From positions 29,893,378-29,957,377 of the forward strand of contig OX359248.1 in NCBI GenBank assembly GCA_947179485.1: a DNA stretch of 64,000 nt, read 5' to 3'. Position numbers and translations under genes: made by a program. The notes beneath the pieces are model-generated. The model saw nothing but the letters and a program-made list of their open reading frames with translations. It had not been told where the DNA came from and searched no databases. Positions within the stretch are counted from its first letter, which is position 1. Each line of letters starts with the position of its first letter. The DNA is from Allacma fusca. Lineage: Eukaryota > Arthropoda > Collembola > Symphypleona > Sminthuridae. Shown here piece by piece: positions 1 through 15,600 of this stretch.

Positions 1-317
1 CAAGATATTGAAGCTAAACGCGAATGTTCAATTAATTCACAAATGAGATTTTTAGCTTTAAATCTACTTATAATAATTATATCTTGTCAAAAAAAATTGA
101 ATAGCAGAATTAACTAGAAAAACACGAACTTTTTCACTTGACTTTGCGCCAGATTTAAAAAAGTAGGATGGGACTGCTGAAAAAGGAAATCCATGAGGAT
201 TCCTGGACCTGTAATCAGATTTACCTCCTTAATGTTGAATCACACCATTCCATGAAATGCATTTGAGCAGTGAGATTCGATTTTCAGCACGGTATAAGTA
301 AAATTACGTATATATGG

Positions 318-350
318 AGTGAATGAGTGAGTGAGTGAGTGAGTGAGTGT
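318..350. repeat. (GTGA)n microsatellite
   Basis: About eight copies of a GAGT/GTGA tetramer, slightly imperfect at the left end, followed by GT-rich sequence. Confidence 0.9.
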
Positions 351-691
351 GTTTGTGTGCGTTTGAGTGAATTTAAGTAGAACAAAGGTAAAATGTGAGG
401 AGTTGTTACAACATGAAATATCAATAGTTGTAGGTCTGGAAAGTGTTAAAACTTAAGCATGCCATTGCGATTGTCCATGTTACGTCGTCCATACAATTGG
501 AGGAACTGTAGCAACATGTAAAAAGAAAAATTCCCAAGTACATCCATCCATATATATTCTCTATATATAGGGAATTTTTCGTTCCCTGCCTTGAGGAGAA
601 TCGCGTGTGATTTCAACTCCTTCACACCGACCCATGGCGTAGTTTCACTTTTGGAGTCATAAAAAATTGTCCAGCATTTTTTCTCCCTGGT

Positions 692-695
<4 letters not shown>

Positions 696-748
<53 letters not shown>
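696..748. repeat. (CT)n microsatellite
   Basis: A near-perfect CT dinucleotide run of about 53 bases. On the minus strand it produces an artefactual Arg-Glu repeat in an open frame. Confidence 0.95.
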
Positions 749-752
<4 letters not shown>

Positions 753-1647
753 GTGTGTCTATGTATTTCCATGTAAATAGCCTTGCATTATTTATGTCCC
801 TTGTATACACTCGGGAGGGAGTTCTTTGCCTAATGTTTATAGCCACGTGCGTGGACATATACATATTTATATGTACGTTCCGTCCTCCTATTAGCCTATG
901 AGGAATTTAGACCCCAAAGTTTTATGTGGCGGTCGATTATTTTCTTTTCTCGTCACACTCCCTCCTATGTACAAGCCTTGGCGTTGCCCCCTTTCACCGC
1001 AGAGTTTTACTCTCCTTAGGATTTTAGTCCTTAATTTGGCTCGGTGTTTGTTTCTCCCCCATGTATTCCTACATGTTTTGGGGACCTTGCTTACGTTCAA
1101 GTATTATTTTTGTAAGGGATATGCTAGGAGTAACGGGCATGGCATGACGTTGAAATTAAATTTTTTTTTTCCAGTGTGACTTTCCCTGCATCCAAGGATC
1201 TATGTATGTCATTGAAATTGGATAGGGGGAAGAAAATTCCTGGAGGTGTTCTATTTCATAACGCTTCATCATTTTGTATGTTGTTATCGGAAAGGAGGTC
1301 GAGCCAGCATGAAGGATTTTAGTTTTCGCTATGAAACTACTATATTGTATCTATGTATGTGTTAGATACAAATTCTCGGATAGGGATACATAAAGATTTT
1401 GGAGGATAAATACTTTGTAATAGGAGCTTGCATGCTTGGAAATGTTGCAAGGAGTACAAAAGACCCTGACTGGGACATTATTACTTTTATCCGTTGCAAA
1501 TTGTTCCTTGTGAAGGAGGTTAACAGGAGGAGATATCTTCATAATGTATAATAAATACGGATAGCTTCTCGTGGAGAACACATAGATATATGTAGAGTCA
1601 AAGTTACTTGTACAATTGGATTTATTCTTCGGGCGTCTCTCTACTTC

Positions 1648-1660
1648 TCTCTCTCTCTCT

Positions 1661-1721
<61 letters not shown>
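1648..1721. repeat. (CT)n microsatellite, interrupted
   Basis: A CT run of about 74 bases broken by TGTC near its left third. It is the second long CT array within 1 kb of the first. Confidence 0.95.
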
Positions 1722-1723
<2 letters not shown>

Positions 1724-4700
1724 AAACAGCAGCAGCGTGTGTCTTGTGAACAGGTCTTTGTTGTCGTAGTAACTTGGATTAGTTGACGAAAAAAAGGAGA
1801 AAAAAAATTAAAACTCTCGGGAACTTTTCCACCTCGTCGGCATATAAAGAGTTTTCTTATCAGGACTGTATATTCATGGAGACTAGGAACAGTATATATG
1901 GGTGCACAAAACTAAACAAAGAGCTCTGACTTTTCTTGTACTTTCTCTCCGCGTCTGTCACTTTCCTTCTGTCTCCGGCTCCTGAAACGTTCAAAGGTGG
2001 AACTGGTCCAAGTCAATTGTATCTATATAATTATGTGTTCCAGCATATATACAGTAGTACGACGTGATGCATACTTCCCCCTCCTCCCTTTCCTCTCTGA
2101 GCCGTATCAATTATCTGTTAAGAAGGAATTAGAGCTATTATAGTATACGAAGATGCCAAATGGCGATAGCTTCTCAACCCTTGTCATATTTTCCTCGACG
2201 GAGAGACTCCGACTACCTTTCCCCGCCTGCCCAATGTACCAGCTAATGTTAGAAGTTTCACCAATAAATCAGCACCAATTGTCCTCTCTCCATTCTATAA
2301 CAAATGTGATATTTTTCTCATGAATCCCTCACTACCCGGTTCGGCTTCTGTTGGGCCAAATAGTCCAGGCTGGGAGGGAAGGGGCTAATGAGGATACTTT
2401 TCTATTTTTGAAGACACACATTGAATCCTACCTTGACATTCCTCTCCTCTCCAATTAGTGTACTTAGATACAGCTGTGATTCTCCTCCTGATGTCGTGTT
2501 TACAAAGGTACACAATACTGTACACATCTGAAGTTGGGGCAGAGTACACATTTATAACTCTCTGTCGTGAAACATGGTGACAAACGTCGGGACTTCAAAA
2601 CTGCGGAAATGCAATGATCTCATTATTTCACGTTTCATCTCAAGCCGCACTAGCACTTTGTTTTCCCATTGGGCGTAATATAATATTATGAATTACAATT
2701 TCAAATCATGGAAGTACAGGGTTCCAGCTCTTACAGATTATATAATAATTACTATTTTCTTCCGAGAAACCAAACTTTCAGAAAGTTATTAACTCACATG
2801 AAAGACACGGCGTAAAATAGAGACGCAATTCGCATAGCACTGGAATTTATCAGGCTCATGTACCTACTATGACGTCCCTGGAAAATTTTAACTTTTTATC
2901 TGCTCGATGAAAAAACTTGAGTCTTATCGACATTCCTTCTCTGTATGATCGTTCATTTGAAGATGGGGTAAGACAGATAATTTATAAGTACAGTTCAACA
3001 CAGTCCCCTCCTTCAATCTAGTTTTGAAACAAAGTTTCTTTCAAGATGTATGGAACAAAATGTTACCTATTCTGTATCTACTTGCGAACTAAGAAAAACT
3101 AACTGAGAACACCAACTAAGAATAAGCTAACAGGAACACATGTCAACGTCACCATACATACACTTGCAATTGAATCTCCAGGCGGAGAAAACAATAATGG
3201 GCAAGATATCTATATTTATGTGAGTAAAAGGAAATAAGCTCTGCAGTTATTTATTTTGACGAAACAAACTTATATGTTAGTGTAGGGAAGGAAGTTTCTA
3301 GAGGAAGGGGAAAAAAAGCGAGGGATGAGCGTCTTGATTGATTGCGCCTGTATGCTCGCTGAGAGTCTAATGAAAATAACTGTCATTATCACCATGCGGG
3401 ATGATTGCTGCAGATTACAACTTGGAGGCTCAAGTGGGTGTTTCAGTGCTTCTTTCTCACACGTGGTCATACTAGAACCATCCACATTTTTTATACTCCT
3501 CTGGTTAATCATGTAACTTTTAGTATTTATATGCCTTTTTGTAGGGGTTTTACCCATTCATCACATATGCTGTAATTATGTTTTTGTAGTAGTTGCATAT
3601 CCGTAGAAGCTCCTGCCCTATAGGTTCAGTCCCAAAGGAATAGTACATGAGCTTGTAAGGAAATACCTTACAAACTGTGATCCCATACATATCCAACTGC
3701 GCAATTGTATTTATTACTGGAAATTTTTCCACTCATGGAGCCCCATAGTAGTCATCCTGATTCGAAAGAAGCCTGAGAATAATTTTTAAAAATTGTTTAG
3801 AAGGTGAACAAGTTATAGAATAGGAGCTACAAGCACTTGAGACAAGTTCACTCTTCCTCATATACTATTTACACACATTTTCACGTTCTTGTTCTTCGTG
3901 AGTCATCCCTAATGTATTTACACTGAAGCATAATGACTAGGTGTATAAACACGGTCATAATAAAGGTTGACACAAGGGAAACCTCACAAGATGAGAGGAA
4001 AGTTTTCCTTTGGATATGAAACAAGGAGCTTTACAAATTGTCTCTAATAGTCTTTGTGTCTCTGTGGTTTTCCAAGAATTTAAACGGCTCTGCTCATGTA
4101 TGAGCTCATGTAGTATGAATAAAGTCTGGAAATCAATATTTCTGATGTACAAACAAAAGCACTAGTATTTGCTTCCAGGTAGGAATATCTGTATAGGGGA
4201 AGGGAATCCATGTATATGTACGGGGAATTTTTCGCAATTAATTATATTCATTCAGGGCAGGGCAATTTCAATGTCATGTTAAGTACCTATGTATTTTCAG
4301 TGGCTTCTGAATTCAACAATTTTTACAGTGGGATGCCTTTCATTTCATCATATCCTTTTGTGTTTATGTATTTTGCCTGTGAGGCAGTCATATTTCAAGT
4401 TGAGACATACATAGAATTTCTAAGGATTTTGTGACAGGTGGAGCTGAATGCGTTTCAATTGGTATAAATCAAGGGAGGAAGGGTTATTTGTTTCATTTTG
4501 ATTTTGTGAACTCCATTATCCAAGCTCCAATAACTTCCATTGTTTTTACATAAACCATAGCAGATTTCAATATGTCGGGCGGAACGGTCCGCCTGTCACA
4601 TATTTAGGGCAACTGGATGAAAATTTTATATGTATGTTTTTAATTTCCCCTCATATGTATATGTACTGACGTCTGAAAAATGTAAATTATAACTTGCAGA

Positions 4701-7700
4701 GCTAATATTCCTTATTAAACTTGGGAGAACAATTTGTATGGTAAATAATTGCATGGGCAAAGAAATATATATTTTTTGTTTGAATTTTATAAACAGGACA
4801 CAGTGGGAATATTATTAAAAGGGAAGTTTCTAGTTTTGAAAAACTTTAAGAGTGTAAATGTATGCAAAGCACGTAGGATTACGAAAGAAAGGAAGGGATT
4901 AAACTCCCTATCAAAAATAGCACTATTAATTAGGTATAATAAGCTAAGCTTTGCACACATGAAAAACTTTGGGTTTTAAAAATATTACGTCAAAAAATAG
5001 CGTGAGTATGAACAAGCAGTGTATGACAATATATGAATGCAGTCAACTCTGGATACTGTAGGAAGGTTTCATTAATTACCATCCAGAGGATTCCTCCAGC
5101 TTCAAGGGAATAATTACAGAGTGATGCATTGAATGTGATGGGAAAGGACAGATTGTGCGTAATTAGTAAATGGGGGGAAGAGAGACGGTCAGTTGAGCAT
5201 CATTCACATCCAGACTTGACTTTAATCGTGTAATTTTTCTCCGTTTATTAAACAATTTGTGACACCACAAATTACTGTAATTAGATGACACTGAGAATAC
5301 AATGAGGAGATTGTGATGCTTCCACAAAGCACGTGTCTCTTTAATAATTATTGTCTGACATTGTGCATAAGAATTGGGGAGGAATCTTCCCTAAAAACCT
5401 GCATAAATCAAAGTTAATCCCCCAATGCAAAAAAAATCTAAACACTGACGTACATACAAACAGAGATGAATAGATACCATTCCAGAGTTTTGCAGGAACA
5501 TTTCCGCAATGGGCCAGAGCCTCACAAAAAATCTCGCTGGAGTCGAGTAAATTGGTGGGAATGTCTATGATGCTTAAGTGGTAATTATATTATGGTGAGG
5601 TGTGATTATCTTCTTTGCAAAGAATGATTAAGCAAACTCATCATCTCTTGGATCATCTTGGATGAATCCAAGGAAGAGGTAGTTTACTAAAGATTCGTAC
5701 GTGCATTACTACATACTACCTGGATGCTACAATGTATAGATAATTTCCATAAATAGCTCAAAATACAAGCGAAAGGTTGAGGCTTACTTTTTTTTTTTGT
5801 ATTCCTAGTGTATGAAATGATATGAAGATGATTTCTATAGTGCAATCAAAATAATATAAAAATGTGTGGGAATTATGAATTATCTGTAAGGCCTTGCGTG
5901 AATCGTTTATGGATTTGATTGTCCTGCAGAAAAGCAATAATAATTTTATGACGTTTATTAATGATAGAAATTACGAGCTAAGCGTTTTTCAAAAGCTTTC
6001 GAATAACATTTAGTATGTGTCATAATATAACAATGCAGAACTGATACAATTAAAAAAATAATCTCCATATCTATGACTAACACTTTCATCCAGAATTCCT
6101 CATGGGCTCGAGGAATCAAATTTAATTTTGATGTTTGAAGGATTAAATCTTAATAAAGTCTGTTCTGAAGTTTAGGTATACATAATACATCAATTTTAAG
6201 CAGGAGAGCGAAGAAGATTACAAAACTTTTCCTCAAAATATATAAGTGTGCTTGTACTGTTTGTATGTATTATTGGTGTAATTTGTTTGTAAATGAAAAT
6301 CTTTTTAAAAGGAAAAATAATCCCTTTCAAGAGATTTGTTGACATGCAGGCAGCGCAAAGTGCAACTTTAAACCTGCAATTTTATATAAAAATTTTATAG
6401 GATCCAAGGAGCACTAATGAGAAGTGTAGTCAGATTTGTTCGTTAAAAAAACTTGCTTGAAATTATGTACATATGTAATTATGTATGTAGATATCCCTGT
6501 AATTGAAAAAAATGAGAAAAGCGCACAACTTTTTCCCCATGCAAATAAAGTTCTTGGAGTTATGTCCCTCTACCATAATTTATTTTATGCACGAGACAGG
6601 GAGGAAAAATAAAATATTTCCTAATTCAGACAATGTATATAGTTCCCAATGCTAAAGAAACAATGCATGTTTAAAAACAAACGGATTGGCAGTTAATGTA
6701 TTCAGAAATAATGAAACTTTATGGAAATTGGTGGGGATTTATGTAAAAAATTCATAGGAAATGTCCATTTCCATGACATAACTTCCATTGGTATTGTCAC
6801 ACCCGTAAGTACTGAAATTGGCTTCCTTTTCCTTCTGTTGTCCATTAAAATGCTTCCGCCGAAAATTCTAGAACGGCTCGAATAAAGGAAGACATTACAT
6901 ATGAAAATTCCGTCAATGAACTGTATGGTTCCTGGATGGATGGCACCCTGTCACTCTGGTCATGGCCAGGACCGGGTGTGTCATCAATCTTCCAAACTGA
7001 GAGAGGATAAGTGAAGGAGCAGATGATGTGGTCCTAAATTATTAACAAATAAAAATAATGTTGTCAATTTAATCTGAAAGCTTTTTCCCCATCCTTTCAT
7101 CGTAACTATACTCTCGAGAAATTTTGGATACACATTTTGTGTTTTCTTATCAACCATAAATTAAATATTGCTCATTTAACTACTGCATCATTTTCGACTG
7201 ATTTTATTTGTTAGTAAATAGACCCAGTAAAAATTTCATTGTATGTACAATTTAATCCAAATTAAACCTGCTTCCTTGGCGTACCTCAAACCTTGAGACA
7301 GCAATTATTATGCCTTATCAATAAAGTTACGGCAATTAAAAAATATTATGACGATTTCCAATTACCTTGACTAGTTCCCCTAATTGCTCCTACACCTGCA
7401 ATAAAAATTAGTAATAGTGGACGGTGGATTATTTGCTGACAGTTTTGATAGTAAAGTGTTCTACAAGCAGTAATCAAGTTTTCTCTTAAATGAAGCATAG
7501 AAAACTGCATGGCAATTTACCTGTCATTGGAAATAACATATATTTCTTGTATGCCTTTGCATGCTTGAAATCTGAAATAATTTATTTACACCTGATAACC
7601 TCAAATAATCAGGTCTTCAGTGTCCTGATATCTGTTCTACGTTTACCTCAAAATGAAATTCAATGTCTTTAGCACTACAGTAGTTGATCTCGTAAATAGT

Positions 7701-8801
7701 TCAGTATGAAACCATTCTGTCGAATTATGTCATTAACAATTTTACCTAGTCAAAACTAATTGCCATAATCCAATGGACCTAATTATCTCGATTATTTTTA
7801 TGGCTTCTATACAACACACTGGAAATTTTATCTGAATTGTACAGTCATTTCTAGCTGAATGTTTATAGTCTATGTAAAATATTCTTCCCAAATTATGGAT
7901 AGATACACCTCAAAGTTGAGCAATCAAAGTTCAGTGTTTTATTCTTAGGGAAATTGAATTTCACCCAATCACGACTCACCTTCGGGAAACAATCCCTTTC
8001 ATTGAGAGATTTCCTTGTGCATTAATGGCATTTCCTAATGAAAATGGGTGGCTTCATCTTCTATGCATCACTATTGTGGGTATCTACATGTAATTATTAC
8101 CTATATATATACACACATTCTCCACGTGTGTTGATGAAGGGCTGGATTTTCATATCTTTATTATTTGGGTATACACCTGTTACCTGCATGGGCTCTACCT
8201 GTATTACGTGGTTAGGTGCGTGCTTCAACATCACTTGTGTCTACATGAGAGCAAGAGCTATCTCTATGTACATGTGTACATATGTATGTGGTAAAATGTG
8301 TTTTACTCACAATCAGAAGCCATTCCTTCATGCTCTCTCTAAGAATTCTCCATGGACGGAGGCACTCGAGCGTCAAGTTCGTTCTAATTATGAAATTAAT
8401 ATAACCTCTGTGCACACGCACAGAGAGGATAACAGTCCTAGTATTGAGAGGTGGGATGGAGTAGTAAGGAGCATCACAATCACGGCAGTTCCCTTTGAAG
8501 TTTGACCCTGGAAAGGATTAAAATGATTAAATATTGTGACAGTTTGAGGATGTGAAACCGAAGTTGCGTAAATTAAAAAGAAAAATCATTTATAGCTCAT
8601 GAGAGTCCTCATTGTCGGTTAATTTTTTGACTTATGATCCTATTATTGACTTTTATCTCTCAGTAGTGGAGTTGTGGAAGACTTTTGTGAGTATTTGAAG
8701 AGCGGATGTGAATCTTGCGTCATGCATCCGCCACCTCCAAATAGGCACTTGAAAACTAGGAGCTAAAATCAAACAAGTCAATGTAAGAGGACCCTATATA
8801 T

Positions 8802-8820
8802 GTGTGTGTGTGTGTGTGTT
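8802..8820. repeat. (TG)n microsatellite
   Basis: A short pure TG run of about 19 bases in non-coding DNA. Confidence 0.9.
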
Positions 8821-11800
8821 GTGATAGTAAACAATATGAGACGGTTGAGTACAATATGAACTCAACTCTATCCTAGTAAATACTATAGAAAGGATGTTAC
8901 TTCCTATGGGTTTTCCGTAACAGGGCATTATGTACACATGAATATGTATTTGATGGAAGATTCGTGAATGAATTGGCATGACTTGAATGATGACAACCCT
9001 CGTACACAGTTCAGGATAGTAATGAAGACCTTTAGTTCGAGGGCTTCTGCTCTCCTCAGTCCTCAGTCCTCATCCATATTAGCATACTCAGTGCAAGCCC
9101 CATCGTATATGTAGATATTCATACAATGTACATAAAAAAACATATACACACGTCCTCATTGAAGGATACAACGTGCTGTTTCTAATCAGGCAAATCCTGT
9201 TGACGAAACTTTATTCCGATTTTCACGCTTTGACATGCATTCTAATTCATTTGAAAGCAAAACCATGGTCCTTCAACCAGCTCTTTCACGTTTTCTGTAA
9301 AGTCCCATACAGTAATAATTATGTAAGGGACAAAATAATAAATCATAATGAGATCATGAAATTAATGAAGCGTGTTAACGCTTCAGATTGTAGACTATAA
9401 CAAACACTAGTACCCTACTCGCAGTCTAGTGTCCTTTCAATAAATCATGACAAATGTCATTTATTACGCAGGTGGAAATGAAATTCAATAATATGACTTT
9501 TGACACACTACTACTGTGTGTCTGTATACTAATATCTACTTGAACTGTGCTAGTGTCAGTTCCATGAAATATTTCGAAAGTGAAATTAAATAGGAGTTGG
9601 AGTAACAATGCAATGGAAAATTTCCAACATTTGTTTCATCTCAATTCTATTATATAATAGTAGGACGCCTCAATGATTCCTATTTTGTATGATTGTATTT
9701 TACTGGAACTTTTTGAGTAGGTTGATTTTTCCTGTCCGGGCCCTGTTCTTCTGTATGTACAGAGAGCATTGTTCCGAGTATGGGGCTCCTCCATGATAAA
9801 AGCACATAAAGTGCATGTCAGTTATTTACAGTTTCGTAACAATGTATCTTCTGAGTCAGCCTGAAGGCACAGGGCAGAGCAACATTTCGGAACAAAAGTT
9901 TTATTTCCAGCACGAGACCCACATACCGACTGCATCACGTCACTTAAAAGGAGTTTTAACATGGGTTTCCCAAGAATGTCAGGGATGTGGCTAATATTGT
10001 TATGGTCTGTAAAAAAAAATATAAAAAAAAGGTGGGACACTGGAGTCCAGTCAAGTTTTGAAAATGCTTGATCTTATATAAATCGTATATAAAGAGGGAA
10101 AGACAAACACATTATAGGTAATAAATCTGTGGGGTATAGGTTCCTATAGGAGGAATGATAGCTCCTTTCGTGGCTGGGGTATATCTGTATACAGTATGTG
10201 GCGAGCAAGTAGTAGTTTAACAAGTGTGGTATGGCAGCAATCATGGTAAGCGAGCAATGCTATTGTGGTCATGTCAGCAGTGAGCTGACAAGGCTGGTGC
10301 TTGTGAAGCTCCAATGTTTAAGGGTAAAGATCACGGATGAAACGTTCATCTTCGTGAGCGTAGTTACTGAAGCAGCAGCCCAATGTTGAGTAACGGCAGA
10401 CAACCCATTCCCAATGCCCAGGGTAGATAGATAGAGTAAAGCACAGTAACATATTTTGGGATCTTTCGTATGAATTTCATCAGGATAGAAATACAGCTTG
10501 AAATTGATACTAAACGACACCTGCCCAAATCCTGAATACATTAGCATTTCCTCGAACTTCAACCCCAGCTGGTCATATGCAGATAGTACTTGAGTCTCAG
10601 ATTTGGAACTCCTCCTGAAATCAGTTTATATTCGTGGAGTGTAGAAATTTCACCCAAAATGAGCTATCAAGATTTTTCCTCCAGAATACTGTATGAAAGT
10701 ATCTAACATCAGAGGAACTGTTCAGTGGCTAAAATTATTTTTGATGTGATATTCCCCAACGATCATATTTCTATCTGATTCAGACAGACTGCGAACTGGC
10801 TGGAAATTAAGGGAATAATTCTCATTCATGTATGCATAAATTTCAATTAAATTCCACACCAATCATGCTTAAAATGATACGGTTACGAGTTTTAGTCAGA
10901 CCATAAAATCAGTCCTCACCGAACATGAGAGCTGGTAGATATTAAACTCCTATCTTTCAAGTCCTTTTCATTTCCGATACTCAAGGCAGGATTTGATGAA
11001 GATCTGAGAATGTGAGTGTTGTTGTGCCTAAACTGAAAATGAGTATTTGCTGTATCCCCGGGATTTATGCTTTTAAAAAGTGCGTATAATAATATACAGT
11101 CCTACTCTTACACTCTTGAGTGAAGATCCAATATTCCCTGATGAGTTTTTCCATTTCCAAATTGATACGTTGAGATGAGTCTTATTGGGCTGGTCCCGTG
11201 GCCCGGGAAAGCATTCCATTAACATGTGAGTGCCACTTAACCGTAAATTAGTACCCACTAAGACTCCCTTTTAGTATAGCCGTTGACTTTGTACATGTTA
11301 TAGGTTTTTCCCTTCCAGTGGTTCAATTTAACTGAGAGTTTGCATATAAATAGGGATCCTTTAGTAATTTTATGGAGGAATTTTATAGGAACTTGGTCTC
11401 TTGTAATTTTACAGTTCTCCTCTGAAGTTCTCTCTTTCCTCACATACGTTCCTAGTTGTAGCGTCTGTAGCATCAGCTTACCAAAGTAATTTACTACACA
11501 TATGAAACTTCTCAACTGATGCATAGATATATACAAGTATAACAGCCCATAGTGTAAGGGCTGAACCGTCGGTCCATTGCCATGAAACTTTGTTTACGAT
11601 GTTCCACTTGACACTCATGGCAGAGCAATAGCTCCAGATGTATCTTATCTGAGGGGCTGTCGAATCCGATGCTCTATATAACAGAGACGGCAGAAACGGG
11701 AAAACTCCCAGGTTTGTGCTCGTCTGGGTTTTGCATAACCTTATACTGTAAATGCTACAAATGCCTTTGCGGATAGGAAAATCCCCATATACTGTATACT

Positions 11801-12609
11801 CCTACACTCCCTCAAAATATAGATATAATTACATATATTCAAAGACTTACTGTTGATACAAATACAGGGCCTGACATTCTTGCTATCTTAATTGAAGTAA
11901 CTACTCGAACCGTAATGAATTTAAAAAGGTACTAGAATTTCACTAGCATTCCAACGAAACCAACAGATTCACTGTGACCATGAAAAAGTGAGAAATTACC
12001 AAACCGTAAGGGAAAATAATTAAGCGAAATTAAAATAATAAAGAAAAAAAATGAAAATATGTATCTATATTATAATGAAATTCTTAAAACTTCAAAGCCC
12101 TTATTCCATTAGTTTCAGTCGTTGGAAAATCTAAGTAGCTGCATAGTAAATTATGTTATGCATCAATTAAGACAGCATTGTTTCCCCTGAAAATGTAATA
12201 GTTTTAATGTGAGCATTTACAGATATCACAAGTGACTATAGGGATATATGGCTATGTAAAAACTCACAAGTGAAGCACTCAAGCAAATAAGGCCGTTGGA
12301 ATAAAGCAACTGAAAAAAAAATGAGTCGTGTTTTTTTGTATATAAGATTTTTACAAACTTTCGAAAGCAATCAGAGTAACTCACCATAAATGGACGCGTG
12401 GAAACAATGGGGTAAACCAAATAAATACAACAATGTTGTATACATGTGCTCTTACTGCTCCGTATAATTATTGTCAACATTTACAACAGCTATGTTTACA
12501 TTATTACATTCCATACACTTATTCTCCCCTGCCTTCCATACGGACATTTCAATATATTATTATTTTTGGACGTACATATAAGGACTTGCTTTTTGGGGGG
12601 TATGACTTT

Positions 12610-12627
12610 TATATGTAATTACATATA
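12610..12627. repeat. Perfect 18-bp palindrome, copy 1
   Basis: TATATGTAATTACATATA is its own reverse complement. The identical sequence occurs again at 16188-16205. Its function is unknown. In AT-rich DNA such palindromes can arise by chance or by microsatellite slippage. Confidence 0.6.
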
Positions 12628-15600
12628 TCTATGCAATTGCATTACATGCTGAGTACGTAGCCTGAAACTGTAGGAAAAGATTTGGAGTCTCAGTGCTGCA
12701 CTTACATAAGTGAAGCTTCAAATTAAAAGATCATTTTGTCACTATTTAGACAGTTGTATTAATATGATTTTGAAACTAATTCAATTCAAGAGTGTCGCAA
12801 TGCAATGAACAAGGCTAGAAACAAACGTGTACACAACACAACCGTCAGTCTCTAATCTCTGCAACTGTATAATTATATCTACATGTACCAGTGTAGCAAT
12901 TTATATTCAAATATATATTTACCTTTTGACAACATTTACTACAGTTTGTTCCCACAATGATAATATTTTGCTGCATATTGACTTTCGTTGCATTTTCTAA
13001 AAACCATTTGTTCTTTGCACATTCCTTGTTAAACTCGAAGCTAAACTATTACAGTGTACAGTGTACATGAATAGTTTCTTCTCCTTTAGTTAATTTAAAA
13101 AAAAAGTAGTTTGTGAATTAGGGTTGAAATATGACCCGTATTTCTTCCAATATCCCCCTTTCTCTCATAATCTCATTTGAGAGTTTGCTATTTAGGGAAA
13201 TTTTAATTTAATTTAATCAGAAAAAAAAATAATTTAAAAGTAGTTTGAGCAGTTGGGAATCGTTGATATTACAGTACTATATTCCAAGATTAAATATTAT
13301 TAAGCAGGAATACCTGCTGGATGGGAAATCTGAATTAAGATTTGACTTTGGAATTTATAAGGGACTGATTCATCGAGTTTTTTTTTGTGTCCACGATTAA
13401 AATGTACCTTATCGTTCCACTACTATTGACGAAGGGATGGTTAGAATAATTTCAGTGCATGAGAGTACGTAGGCGAGAGATTGAGAGGTGGAAGCTTGGA
13501 TATAGTGTTTACAATTGTGGGAGAGACTACGATTTCATAGTTGAGTCTGAAGGTAGAGAACAGTATATTACTTACTGTGCCCCATACAGACAGACGTAAG
13601 GGAAGATATGAAGAAGAGGTAATAATAAAGCATTTGATTACGACTCCAACCAACAGTTTCAAAGTCTGAGGGAGATTCGAGCCCTGCTTCATTATTGCAT
13701 GCTATAATACAAAGAGCAGTGTGGTGGCTCAGTGTTTACTTGCTCTTCTATTAGCTCACATCACAGAGCCCATGCTCTGTGCCCTTATCGCCGTGTGTTT
13801 ACTGTATACCTTGTTTGGTACATCCACCATCAACAGCCTCCGAGTCTTATAAAGGGGGGAGAGAAAACGATAGTGATTTTCCTAAATTCTTGTTTACTCA
13901 GATTAGTTCATGTGAATTACAAACAGTTCTCCAGTGAGTTGATCCACAGCACATAAGCCTCAATTCCTACGGCTCAGTTACTGTCTTAAGGGTTACAAAA
14001 TATTTTCTAACATCCACCCTTGTGCAAATCTCACTGTTGTTTTTAACCTGGTCGGATTCCGCCAATGCATCTCCGCCTGTAAGCTCCAGATTATTGAGTA
14101 GAAGCACTCAAAAAGGATTTTTCTTGGGATGAATTGCTGTGCACAAGGTAACTTCTGAATTTAGTCTTCTTTAAAAATCCCCTGTCAAATAGGTATTTTA
14201 TCGTCAAAAAATATCCCACAAAAATCACTTTGTTACTGAAAATTGTGTAATAATTATTAATTATTACAAAATTGCACATCCAATCTTCAGAGACTCGGTG
14301 AAAATTTCCTGCCAGTAGAGAAAGAATTCCTTTTCAATTCAAATAACAAAATCTATCAAAACGATAAGTTTTAAGTATAAGTTATTTTAAATATCTCCCA
14401 AAATGCTCGAGTGATATTATCTTCAAAACGTAGCAAATATTCGTTTTGAGGGGGGGGTAAACGCTGTTGTGAGTTGGGATTACAGAATTATCTCAAATTT
14501 TGCGTACTCCCACACAGACAGCATGGTACGTATAGCAAAAGTTGGGATTTGATTTCCGAGACTGGAAAATATTTGTTCCTTGTTTTTGTACTGTGTCAGG
14601 ATCGTTCCAGTGTATGGACTCTTGGAAGATGAAAGATAAGCTTCTCTTGGATTTTGACCAAATAGAACTGAAGTAACTGTATTAATTTTTTTTTTGTTAG
14701 ATAGACCATGGAGATAAAATACGTACATTGTTACTTCCTTCCTTGTTAAAAATTGTACACATTGTACCGTACAGCATGTATCTAATTTGGAGGGGATAAC
14801 AGATAGCTGTGTATCCATTGAACCCATCATATTGCTCAAGTATGCATGTAAATTTAGAGTAGTTACAGGAGATATAGAAATTGCATAGTTCTTATATCCT
14901 CAAGTATCTTGGTGTATATAGTCTCAACTATGAACAATTCCATTTCCCTTGAATTTTTGGTGCAAAGCTGAATCCTAGTTGTAGTGTCTCATGGGTCACG
15001 AAACAGTTTTATTTTCTGCTCCTTTCGTGGATTTTCCAAAGGATCATTCCTTCATATGTATGTATGTTGTGGAATAGAATCTAAGTATTGGCGCATTTGA
15101 GAGGATTTCAAAGGATCTAAAGAATTTTCCCTTCCTTGCTCAACCGTTCTGCGGAGGACTGGACAAGTAGACCAAAAACATGCTTGACAAATATTTTATG
15201 ACACAGCTCTACAAAAATGGCCCCTGTTGAATTAAATTCCTTTCTGGTGCCCTGTTTCTATTCTTAAGCACAGCCTGGACAGAGAGTGCAGAAACAATAG
15301 AAATGCAAGTCCTTCGTACAACATTTGGGATTGATACATGCTCTGTGTAGTCATATTGCTCAAGCACAACTTTGTATATCTACTTGTACTTAGTATATTC
15401 AGTCAACCAGCTCAATGATCTCGTAAGCAAGCTCAGATGCTATTTTCAGGAGTATTGACTATACATATATTCAGACGCTTTAGCAGCAAAACTTTCAGAG
15501 AAATATGTACATATCTTACCAGATTGTTTTGCTCGTATCCCCTTTGTAATCTTAGTCCAATTGAAAGAGGAAACTCAACACTCCAATCCTAACTCGAAAT

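Noticed and set aside
622-864. 80-codon minus-strand ORF with an Arg-Glu repeat
   Set aside because: The repeat is the translation of the (CT)n microsatellite; nothing else in it is protein-like.
8038-8505. 155-codon plus-strand ORF
   Set aside because: It does not begin with a supported start in a gene context, has random Cys/Tyr/Thr-rich composition from CATA/TGTA repeats, and resembles no family.
13660-13740. tRNA-like pieces (GATTCGAGCCC and TGGCTCAGTG)
   Set aside because: The B-box-like piece precedes the A-box-like piece on the same strand, and no cloverleaf can be formed.
14480-14839. 119-codon minus-strand ORF
   Set aside because: Length is expected by chance in AT-rich DNA and no motif is visible.
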